DNA of 5,147 bases from Bacillota bacterium (GTDB lineage Bacteria; Bacillota; Clostridia; Tissierellales; Sedimentibacteraceae): NCBI GenBank assembly GCA_023425285.1, contig JAFACY010000262.1:1-5147 (forward strand), written 5' to 3'. Every line of letters begins with the position of its first letter. The first letter of the stretch is position 1. Below the pieces are notes generated by a model that saw only the letters and a program-made list of their open reading frames with translations, made no database searches and had not been told where the DNA came from. Positions 1-5,096 of the stretch are shown piece after piece. A program made the position numbers and the translations under genes.

Positions 1-2
1 TT

Positions 3-158
3 GCAGTATTTGGTATAAGCTTTATTCTTCAGACAACATTTAAGTTGTTAAAGTTTGATATAAAGACATTGGTGCACGAAAATGTTTTTGAAACATTTAT
101 CAACGTAAAAAATATATTAATGAAAAAGACCGTCGAAAACAGTGAAAATAATATATAA
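3..158 (+). CDS. 3' end of an unidentified gene (partial, enters from left edge)
   Basis: The frame beginning at base 3 is open from the window edge through 51 codons and stops at TAA 156-158. It has no start in the window, so it is a C-terminal fragment. The peptide begins with a hydrophobic run (AVFGISFIL), which may be the end of a membrane segment. It continues with a mixed basic/hydrophobic stretch (KLLKFDIKTLVHENVFETF) and a polar tail ending in SENNI. A terminator hairpin starts 3 bases after the stop, which fits a real gene end, and the neighbouring HD gene faces it convergently. I do not recognise the family. The opposite strand is also open here (29-220), but that frame overlaps the HD gene and crosses its terminator, so I prefer the plus-strand reading. 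Confidence is moderate because only 51 codons are visible. Confidence 0.5.
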   Translation, partial: AVFGISFILQTTFKLLKFDIKTLVHENVFETFINVKNILMKKTVENSENNI

Positions 159-161
159 GCA

Positions 162-198
162 AAAAGGAAATCATTCATTAAGCGAATGATTTCTTTTT
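162..198. terminator. Two-way intrinsic terminator between convergent genes
   Basis: Bases 162-176 pair with 184-198 in a 15-bp stem with one G-U pair (166/194) and a 7-base loop. The core is GAAATCATTC/GAATGATTTC. On the minus strand the hairpin begins directly after the HD gene's TAG stop (199-201), and its 3' arm ends in a run of five T. On the plus strand it follows the stop at 156-158 and ends in TTTTTCT. The A/T-flanked symmetry lets it end transcripts from both sides. Confidence 0.8.
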
Positions 199-861
199 CT
201 ATTTGGTAAATTCTCTGCATTTTTTTATAAATTCATCAATATTTTGTTTTTCCTTATTCACATCAGGACTTTTTCTGCCCATTCTGTCACAGTAGCCCAA
301 CAATGCCACCTCATGTACGTCGGTTTCCTCCCTCATCGTCTTTATATCCGCAAAGGGCATATCCTTAACCACGTGAAGTATCTGCATGTGCCATCTTATA
401 AGAGCTGTAACTTCATTTATAAAGACATCATCCGCGGTAAATTCGTTCAGGAATTGACGCGCCATTACAGCACCCACCTTTTCATGGTCATAGGATGTGA
501 TTTTTCCTTTTCTGATCCTGGTGGTATCCGGCTTGCCTATATCATGCAGCAGTGCTGCCCACATAAACACCTTTTGGTTTTTACTTTTATGTTTTTTTCT
601 GGCAGCATTGTCTATAACCAACATCGTATGATTCCAAACGTTGCCTTCCGGATGATGTACAGGCGACTGTTCCGCCTTTGTCAGATTGTAAAGCATATAA
701 AAGGGATGCTCAAGCATCAATGGAGCATCAACTATGCCTTCAAAAAATTCAGACGGCTTTTCATCCATCAATAAATGATTGTTTATTTCATATAAAAATT
801 TTTCTTTATTATTGTCATCAGATAGACTGTAGTCTATGTTCTTTTGTCTTAACAACTGCAT
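199..861 (-). CDS. Stand-alone HD-domain phosphohydrolase (CCA-adding-enzyme HD type)
   Basis: The product is a small soluble protein of about 220 aa, a predicted metal-dependent phosphohydrolase of the HD superfamily. Numbered from the upstream ATG at 873, it shows HHPEGNVWNHT (73-83, His82), ALLHDIGKP (107-115, His110-Asp111), the YDHEKVGA region (His130), IRWHM (His162) and CDRMGR (Asp196). These give the H...HD...D metal-ligand pattern. The wording of the motifs matches the HD domain that follows the nucleotidyltransferase part of bacterial CCA-adding enzymes. Here no nucleotidyltransferase domain is present, and the upstream sequence is a promoter region, not a lost N-terminus. Start choice: ATG at 861 has GAGGT (871-867) five bases upstream, whereas ATG at 873 has only A/T-rich sequence before it, so I prefer 861 (M5 of the longer version). 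The substrate is unknown; a 2',3'-cyclic phosphate or nucleotide is possible by family. It appears to be a single-gene unit with its own promoter and terminator. Confidence 0.85.
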   Translation of the reverse strand: MQLLRQKNIDYSLSDDNNKEKFLYEINNHLLMDEKPSEFFEGIVDAPLMLEHPFYMLYNLTKAEQSPVHHPEGNVWNHTMLVIDNAARKKHKSKNQKVFMWAALLHDIGKPDTTRIRKGKITSYDHEKVGAVMARQFLNEFTADDVFINEVTALIRWHMQILHVVKDMPFADIKTMREETDVHEVALLGYCDRMGRKSPDVNKEKQNIDEFIKKCREFTK

Positions 862-911
862 TTCGTACCTCATTATTTTTATTACTATTTATGTTTCCAC
901 CGTAAAAACAA

Positions 912-940
912 ATTATACTTTTATATAAATGGTATTACAA
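912..940 (-). promoter_or_regulatory. Predicted sigma-A promoter of the HD gene
   Basis: Read on the minus strand, TTGTAA (940-935, 4/6 to the -35 consensus) is followed by 17 bases and a perfect TATAAT (917-912). Transcription would begin near 905, about 40 bases before the preferred start codon. An inverted repeat (926-933/940-947) overlaps the -35 box and could be an operator. Confidence 0.6.
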
Positions 941-947
941 CCATTTA
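926..947. repeat. 8-bp inverted repeat over the HD-gene -35 box
   Basis: TAAATGGT (926-933) and ACCATTTA (940-947) are perfect inverted arms separated by 6 bases. There is no T-tract suited to termination, and the element lies over the -35 box of the HD promoter. A regulator-binding site is therefore a better guess than a terminator. The half-site ATGGTA recurs at 962-967 and 994-999. This is suggestive only in such AT-rich DNA. Confidence 0.4.
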
Positions 948-986
948 ATTTTTGTATAAATATGGTAAATATTCAAAAATATGATA

Positions 987-1015
987 TTGACAAATGGTAA
1001 TTATTAGTTTAGAGT
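987..1015 (+). promoter_or_regulatory. Predicted sigma-A promoter of the riboswitch-metA transcript
   Basis: A perfect TTGACA (987-992) is followed by 17 bases and TAGAGT (1010-1015, 4/6 to the -10 consensus). Transcription would begin near 1022, just ahead of the first riboswitch helix at 1037. That gives a leader of about 180 bases before the metA start. The exact -10 hexamer is less certain than the -35 box. Confidence 0.6.
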
Positions 1016-1036
1016 TTATGAAAATTAAATATGAAA

Positions 1037-1140
1037 CTTCTTATCAAGAGAGACGGAGGGAACGGCCCAATGATGTCTCGGCAACCTACATGTATTGTAA
1101 GGTGCTAATTCCGTCAAAGGCTACTTTGAAAGATGAGGAG
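1037..1140 (+). promoter_or_regulatory. SAM-I (S-box) riboswitch aptamer
   Basis: This is an mRNA leader element that binds S-adenosylmethionine and lowers expression of the downstream methionine gene. All the family helices can be drawn. P1 is 1037-1045 with 1132-1140. P2a is 1050-1054 with 1075-1079, and P2b is GGG 1058-1060 with CCC 1066-1068, with kink-turn sequences between. P3 is built from GCAACC (1081-1086) against GGTGC (1101-1105), plus TAC/GTA (1087-1089/1097-1099). P4 is CAAAG 1115-1119 with CTTTG 1124-1128. The pseudoknot pairs ACGG 1062-1065 in the P2 loop with CCGT 1111-1114. Many members have CUGG/CCAG at these positions, so the pairing is kept by covariation. The core words ATCAAGAG, GGCCC, GCAACC and GGTGCTAATTCC are diagnostic. 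An apparent reading frame at 994-1200 is only this leader read as codons. Confidence 0.97.
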
Positions 1141-1156
1141 ACGGTTAATGAAATTT

Positions 1157-1183
1157 TCCTCTCTTCGCTTAGAGGATTTTTTT
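1157..1183 (+). terminator. Riboswitch expression platform: SAM-dependent terminator
   Basis: TCCTCT (1157-1162) pairs with AGAGGA (1171-1176) around an 8-base loop and is followed by seven T (1177-1183). The competing antiterminator can be drawn directly. The 3' strand of P1 (GAGGAGA, 1135-1141) can pair with TTTCCTC (1155-1161), which removes the left arm of the terminator. With SAM bound, P1 forms and the terminator can fold. Without SAM, the P1 3' strand is free and transcription continues into metA. This OFF-switch logic is known for the family; the specific pairings are read from this sequence. Confidence 0.88.
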
Positions 1184-1189
1184 ATAAGA

Positions 1190-1196
1190 AAGGAAG
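1190..1196 (+). promoter_or_regulatory. Ribosome binding site of metA
   Basis: AAGGAAG lies 6 bases before the ATG at 1203 and just after the riboswitch terminator T-run. It fixes the start codon and leaves ribosome access unaffected by the terminator hairpin, which fits transcriptional control rather than translational control. Confidence 0.7.
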
Positions 1197-1202
1197 ATAG
1201 AA

Positions 1203-2126
1203 ATGCCAGTTATTATACCATCCGATTTGCCTGCTTACAAAACAATGGAAGACGAAAACATATTTGTTATGAGCAGGGAAAGAGCTGAAAGTCAGGATAT
1301 CAGACCGCTTGAAATTATACTTGTCAATCTGATGCCCACAAAAATAGATACAGAAACTCAATTTGTAAGATTGCTATCCAATTCTCCCATTCAAATTAAT
1401 GTTGAATTTATTCATACGGGAACGCATCAATCGAAAAACACGGCAGGAAGTCATATGAAAAACTTCTATAAGAGCATATATGAGGTGAAACACAAAAAAT
1501 ATGACGGTATGATTATTACGGGAGCTCCCGTAGAGCTCATGGAGTTTGAAAAGGTTGATTATTGGAATGAATTGAAGGAAATACTTGAGTTTTCACACAA
1601 CAACGTCACCTCGGCAATGTATATATGCTGGGGTGCACAGGCAGCACTGAATTATTTTTACGGACTGCAGAAAAGAGAGCTTCCTGCCAAGCTGTTCGGA
1701 GTTTTCGAGCATGAAAAAAAACACAGCACATGCATGCTTTTAAACGGATTTGATGATATTTTTTATGTTCCTCATTCGAGACATACCGAAATTTCCAAGG
1801 CAGATATAGAGTCCATCAATGAGCTTGCCATATTGGCAGAATCCGGTGAAGCAGGTGTTCACATTGCCTCTACGGATAATTACAGTAAAATTTTTATAAT
1901 GGGTCATTCGGAATATGACCCGTTAACATTGAAAGGCGAATATGACAGAGATGTAAGTCAGGGAAAGGAAATTAATATACCCATGAATTATTACCCTGAT
2001 GATGACCCTTCAAAAACTCCTTTTGTAAAATGGAGAAGTCATGCAAACCTGCTATTTAAAAACTGGATAAATATCATATATCAGGAAACGCCTTACAACA
2101 TTGATGAAATAGGATTACAGAAGTAA
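1203..2126 (+). CDS. metAA: Homoserine O-acyltransferase MetA family, probable O-acetyltransferase
   Basis: This cytoplasmic enzyme activates the hydroxyl of L-homoserine by acylation, the first committed step of methionine synthesis. The length of 307 aa is normal for the family. In family numbering the key residues are at their standard places: nucleophile Cys142 in ICWGAQAALNY, catalytic His235 and Glu237 in MGHSEYDP, and substrate contacts Lys163, Ser192 and Arg249. The motif NLMPTKIDTETQ (42-53) and the SKNT region (77-80) are also typical. Residue 111, in GAPVE, is Glu. In characterised members Glu here favours acetyl-CoA, and Gly (as in the E. coli enzyme) favours succinyl-CoA. The expected product is therefore O-acetylhomoserine, although databases often name the family homoserine O-succinyltransferase. 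The gene stands alone between a SAM-I riboswitch and a terminator, so it should be switched off when SAM is plentiful. Family identity is near certain; the acyl donor is inferred from one residue. Confidence 0.96.
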   Translation: MPVIIPSDLPAYKTMEDENIFVMSRERAESQDIRPLEIILVNLMPTKIDTETQFVRLLSNSPIQINVEFIHTGTHQSKNTAGSHMKNFYKSIYEVKHKKYDGMIITGAPVELMEFEKVDYWNELKEILEFSHNNVTSAMYICWGAQAALNYFYGLQKRELPAKLFGVFEHEKKHSTCMLLNGFDDIFYVPHSRHTEISKADIESINELAILAESGEAGVHIASTDNYSKIFIMGHSEYDPLTLKGEYDRDVSQGKEINIPMNYYPDDDPSKTPFVKWRSHANLLFKNWINIIYQETPYNIDEIGLQK

Positions 2127-2161
2127 AAAACAGTCATGCTGTGGAATAGCATGACTGTTTT
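2127..2161. terminator. Two-way intrinsic terminator between metA and arginase
   Basis: A perfect 14-bp stem (2127-2140 with 2148-2161, arms AAAACAGTCATGCT and its complement) encloses a 7-base loop. It begins directly after the metA stop TAA (2124-2126) and ends in TTTTATTT on the plus strand. On the minus strand it lies 16 bases past the arginase stop codon and ends in a run of T. The two genes converge on it, so it should serve both. Confidence 0.9.
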
Positions 2162-2177
2162 ATTTCAATTATTCAAC

Positions 2178-3113
2178 TTATATTGCGTATTCTACGTCAC
2201 TGTCTTCTCTCTGCCTGAATGTTCTGAAAATATGCTGCAGCAATTCAAAGCAATTTTTAACCGTCTTTCCGTCTTCATCGTCTATGACAGGATTTAATTC
2301 AACAAAATCCATGGATGTTATATCTAACTGAGAAATTAACTTCGTAAATATTTCCTTGCCTTCGTTTAAGCTGAATCCGTCCGATACCGCTGTACCCGTT
2401 CCCGGCACGATTGATTTGTCAAGGGCGTCAATGTCAAAGCTTAAATGAACTCCATTTACATTTGAACTGTTTATTCTCTCAATAACCTGTTCTATAATGA
2501 CATCAAGACCTTGTTCACGTACTGTTTCCATAGTATATAAATTGAGCTTTGTTTTTTCGGCAAGTTCAAATTCACCCTTATCAATATCTCTCGCACCTAT
2601 AATGTACACATTTTCAGGCTTAACCTTCTGTCCCTTGTAATAAATGTTTGTTAAGCTTGGATTTCCCACATTCATCGCTGCTGCTAAAGGCATCCCGTGT
2701 ATGTTGCCTGAGGGTGATGTATCTTCTGTATTTATATCTCCATGAGCATCTATCCATATTACGGCTGTTTCTTCAAAATGTCTGCTGACACCGGCAATGC
2801 TTCCCATCCCTAAAGAATGGTCGCCTCCCAATACAAACGGAAATTCTCCTGAATTCAATGTATTGTAAACAGCCTCTGCTAAATTATTATTGTATTCAAC
2901 AATCGGCTCTAAATATTTTAAATTTTTATGACCCGCATACTTTTCTTCGGGGGAAGCCTCAGGTATGTTTATATTTCCCGAATCCTTTACCTTATGTCCT
3001 TCTTTTTTGATTAAATCCACTATATTATGTTGTCTGAAAGTTTCCGGTCCAAATTGTGCTCCGTTTCTGTCACATCCGTAGTTGACAGGAACACCTATAA
3101 GATTAAAATTCAT
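2178..3113 (-). CDS. rocF: Arginase (L-arginine amidinohydrolase)
   Basis: Cytoplasmic binuclear manganese enzyme that hydrolyses L-arginine to L-ornithine and urea. From the preferred start it is 311 aa, normal for bacterial arginases. The metal-binding set is complete: GGDHS (96-100, His99), DAHGD (122-126, Asp122, His124, Asp126) and SFDIDALD (225-232, Asp227, Asp229). Glu272 in FVELNP matches the conserved active-site glutamate. TSPSGNIHGMPLA (132-144, His139) is the arginase-type substrate loop and argues against agmatinase or formimidoylglutamase. One oddity is that the usual Asp-Pro after DxDxxD is Asp-Lys here (DALDKSIVPGTGT). Start choice: ATG at 3113 has AGGAGGT (3126-3120) ideally placed. 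The ATG at 3143, which would add 10 residues, lies inside the -10 box of the promoter and so would not be transcribed from it. The gene is a single-gene unit; no ornithine aminotransferase or arginine permease gene is adjacent in the window. Confidence 0.95.
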   Translation of the reverse strand: MNFNLIGVPVNYGCDRNGAQFGPETFRQHNIVDLIKKEGHKVKDSGNINIPEASPEEKYAGHKNLKYLEPIVEYNNNLAEAVYNTLNSGEFPFVLGGDHSLGMGSIAGVSRHFEETAVIWIDAHGDINTEDTSPSGNIHGMPLAAAMNVGNPSLTNIYYKGQKVKPENVYIIGARDIDKGEFELAEKTKLNLYTMETVREQGLDVIIEQVIERINSSNVNGVHLSFDIDALDKSIVPGTGTAVSDGFSLNEGKEIFTKLISQLDITSMDFVELNPVIDDEDGKTVKNCFELLQHIFRTFRQREDSDVEYAI

Positions 3114-3119
3114 GCTGCA

Positions 3120-3126
3120 ACCTCCT
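3120..3126 (-). promoter_or_regulatory. Ribosome binding site deciding the arginase start
   Basis: On the minus strand AGGAGGT is a near-perfect match to the anti-16S sequence, with about 6-7 bases to the ATG at 3113. No comparable site precedes the upstream in-frame ATG at 3143. Confidence 0.88.
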
Positions 3127-3141
3127 GCTAATGATATGTCC

Positions 3142-3170
3142 ATTATAGGATACTTGCATATTTATGTCAA
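3142..3170 (-). promoter_or_regulatory. Consensus sigma-A promoter of arginase
   Basis: Read on the minus strand, perfect TTGACA (3170-3165), 17 bases, then perfect TATAAT (3147-3142). The expected transcript start is about 3135, giving a 5' leader of roughly 20 bases that contains the ribosome binding site. Both hexamers and the spacing are ideal, suggesting strong basal transcription unless a repressor acts. I saw no convincing ArgR-type operator nearby. Confidence 0.85.
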
Positions 3171-3272
3171 TAAAAAATAATTATACAAATTCTATTGCTC
3201 TAATTTGTTTAAATTTTCAGCATTGTCTCTCTAGTAATGTATATAAATTAATATTTTATTGATTGCCAAAAT

Positions 3273-3317
3273 AAAATGAAATGGTTTCAACGTTCTGTGG
3301 TGAAACCATTTCATTTT
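3273..3317 (-). terminator. Intrinsic terminator of the thiY-thiZ unit
   Basis: A perfect 17-bp stem (3273-3289 with 3301-3317, core ATGAAATGGTTTCA) has an 11-base loop. It starts 15 bases past the ATPase stop codon at 3333. On the minus strand the 3' arm runs into TTTTATTTT. It separates the transporter unit from the same-strand arginase gene, which has its own promoter. The remaining sequence from about 3171 to 3272 is AT-rich and shows no gene or clear site. Confidence 0.85.
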
Positions 3318-3332
3318 TATACATATTAAAAA

Positions 3333-4070
3333 TTACATAAGGATACTCAATATATGTCTTTTATAATTCATAAAGCTTTCGCTGACCTTGAAGTCCTTGT
3401 CTCTCGGCTTCGGATCGGATATTATTACTTCTTCCGTAATTCTGCCCGGCTTGCCTGCCATTATATAAATTCTGTCCGACAATATGATGGCTTCATCTAT
3501 ATCATGGGTAATAAGAAGGGTTGACAGTCTTATTTGCTTCATCACCTGCAGATACCATTCGTGCATGGCACTCTTTGTTATGCTGTCCAGCGCACTGAAA
3601 GGTTCATCCAAAAGAGCAACCTGATCGGAAAACAAATATGTTCTTAAAAGAGCTGCCCTCTGTCTCATACCCCCTGACAACTGGAAGGGATACTTATTTT
3701 CTGTTCCATCCAATCCAAATTCCTGAAAATATCCGGCGGTGATTTCCCTTGCTTTTGATTTCTTTTCACCCCTAATAACAAGGGGCAGCGAAACATTGTC
3801 TATTATGGTTTTATAAGGCAGCAGCAAATCCTTCTGGAGCATGTAGCTTACGCAGCCTGCCTTGCCGGTTATATCCCTGCCGTCAAGCTCAACAATTCCC
3901 TCGTCCGGATTAAGAAGACCGGATATAACATTGAACAATGTGGTCTTGCCGACGCCGCTCACACCAAGTATGCATACTATTTCGCCCCTATTCAGTTCTA
4001 TTGAAATGTCTTCGATTATGTTGGCGCCTTCATAACTCACCGTTATGTTTTTCGCAGTCAGCTTATCCAT
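3333..4070 (-). CDS. thiZ: ABC transporter ATPase, NitT/TauT type (ThiZ-like)
   Basis: Nucleotide-binding subunit that powers an ABC importer from the cytoplasmic face of the membrane. At 245 aa it has a single complete ATPase domain. Visible motifs are Walker A GVSGVGKTT (36-44), Q-loop Gln79 (MLQKD), signature LSGGMRQR (131-138), Walker B VALLDEP (151-157), D-loop SALD (159-162) and the H-loop His189 (ITHD). The sequence resembles the SsuB/TauB/ThiZ group. The ATG at 4070 has GGAGG (4080-4076) five bases upstream, and the gene begins 24 bases after the stop of the binding-protein gene, so the two are co-transcribed. The ThiZ assignment rests mainly on its ThiY-like partner, because ATPases of this group are hard to tell apart by sequence alone. 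A terminator follows. Confidence 0.9.
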   Translation of the reverse strand: MDKLTAKNITVSYEGANIIEDISIELNRGEIVCILGVSGVGKTTLFNVISGLLNPDEGIVELDGRDITGKAGCVSYMLQKDLLLPYKTIIDNVSLPLVIRGEKKSKAREITAGYFQEFGLDGTENKYPFQLSGGMRQRAALLRTYLFSDQVALLDEPFSALDSITKSAMHEWYLQVMKQIRLSTLLITHDIDEAIILSDRIYIMAGKPGRITEEVIISDPKPRDKDFKVSESFMNYKRHILSILM

Positions 4071-4094
4071 CTTCTCCTCCGGATCTCCGTTATA

Positions 4095-5096
4095 TTACTT
4101 AGGAAGATATTCGTTTGTAAATCCTGTTCCTTTTTGTATTTCTTTTTCTATAAGATTATTCTCAAAAAGCCATCCGTAGAATGCATCCCATCTTTCCTGG
4201 TCTATGTATCCCCATTGTTCTACTTCCGCCTTGTATTGTCCTGCTAACCATTTCTGGCTTTCCTTTACTATTTCTTCATCCAATTCCGGAGCAGCCTTTA
4301 CCAATATTGCGGCAGCCTCCTCAGGATTTTCAATGGCAAATTCATAGCCCTGCCTGATTGCCTCCAACGCATTCTTAACAGTTTCCGTATTGCTCTTTGC
4401 ATAATCATCGTTTACGATTATGAGCGGGCTGTAATAATCAAGCTCAATTCCGTAATCGGCAAAATTCAAAAAGTTTGTTTCTAAATTTTTAACCTTTGTG
4501 GCAATTCCGTCCCATGCATAGTAAACCCACACGGCATCCACATCTGTCTGCAATGCTGTAACAACATCTGTTACAGTGCTTGGTATCATCGTGACATCTT
4601 CAAATTTACCGCCGTCATCTGTTACTATTTTATTGATTATAGCTTTCTCAACAGGTAAATCCCACGTAGCGTACGTATGTCCCGGCAATTTTGAAGGTTT
4701 GTCTATTCCTTTTTCCTTTAAAGAAATTATACCTGATGTATTGTGCTGTATTATGGCTGCAACCGCAGTAAAGGGCATCGGATTATCAGATGCATAGTTT
4801 GGCGCAATATAGTCCTGGAAGCTTACTCCGAACTCTGCTCCGCCTCCGCCTACCAGCATTTCTGTTCCGCCTTCCGGCGGCTGCATGATTTCAACGTCAA
4901 TTCCCTTTTCGGCAAAATATCCTTTTTCTGCCGCAACGTACAGACCTGTATGGTTTGTATTCGGTGTCCAGTCAAGAACTATCCTGACTTTTTTATTTCC
5001 TTCTGTTTTGTTTTGTCCGTTGGGCTGAGAGCATGCGGTCAAAGTCAGCAGCACTATCATCAGGACGGATATAATAATTGATATTTTACGTTTCAT
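4095..5096 (-). CDS. thiY: ABC transporter substrate-binding lipoprotein, ThiY/NMT1-like
   Basis: Extracellular membrane-anchored solute receptor of 333 aa. The N-terminus is a lipoprotein signal: MKRK, a hydrophobic run (5-19) and the lipobox LTAC (19-22), with Cys22 as the lipidated residue, then a polar linker. The mature domain opens with VRIVLDWTPNTNHTGLYVA (37-55), the hallmark of the THI5/NMT1/ThiY group. It continues with the periplasmic-binding-type elements GYFAEKGIDVEI (59-70), GGGGAEFGVSF (83-93) and WDLPVEKAI (145-153). Known ThiY proteins bind a formylaminopyrimidine breakdown product of thiamine and deliver it to ThiX/ThiZ for salvage. Binding proteins for other compounds, including riboflavin precursors, share this fold, so the ligand is inferred. 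The start ATG at 5096 has AAAGG (5108-5104) seven bases upstream. The permease partner is absent from the window and no promoter or TPP riboswitch is seen in the 51 bases upstream. Confidence 0.88.
   Translation of the reverse strand: MKRKISIIISVLMIVLLTLTACSQPNGQNKTEGNKKVRIVLDWTPNTNHTGLYVAAEKGYFAEKGIDVEIMQPPEGGTEMLVGGGGAEFGVSFQDYIAPNYASDNPMPFTAVAAIIQHNTSGIISLKEKGIDKPSKLPGHTYATWDLPVEKAIINKIVTDDGGKFEDVTMIPSTVTDVVTALQTDVDAVWVYYAWDGIATKVKNLETNFLNFADYGIELDYYSPLIIVNDDYAKSNTETVKNALEAIRQGYEFAIENPEEAAAILVKAAPELDEEIVKESQKWLAGQYKAEVEQWGYIDQERWDAFYGWLFENNLIEKEIQKGTGFTNEYLPK

Noticed and set aside
29..220. 63-codon minus-strand frame downstream of the HD gene, with a hydrophobic product
   Set aside because: It overlaps the HD gene's end, runs through its terminator hairpin, has no ribosome binding site, and lies opposite a better-supported plus-strand gene end. 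Hydrophobic products are common in AT-rich shadow frames.
244..774. 176-codon plus-strand frame opposite the HD gene
   Set aside because: It is fully antisense to a gene with clear HD motifs, its product is rich in His/Cys/Phe without a recognisable domain, and no good ribosome binding site precedes it.
994..1200. 68-codon plus-strand frame upstream of metA
   Set aside because: It consists of the promoter -10 region, the SAM-I aptamer and its terminator; conservation there is of RNA structure, not codons.
3171..3272. Possible ArgR operator or other structured element upstream of the arginase promoter
   Set aside because: Only AT-rich imperfect symmetries are visible (for example around 3187-3210); none matches an ARG box well enough to claim.
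4576..5081. Two plus-strand frames (4576-4797 and 4743-5081) opposite the ThiY-like gene
   Set aside because: They overlap each other and are antisense to a clear lipoprotein receptor gene; no domain or start signal supports them.
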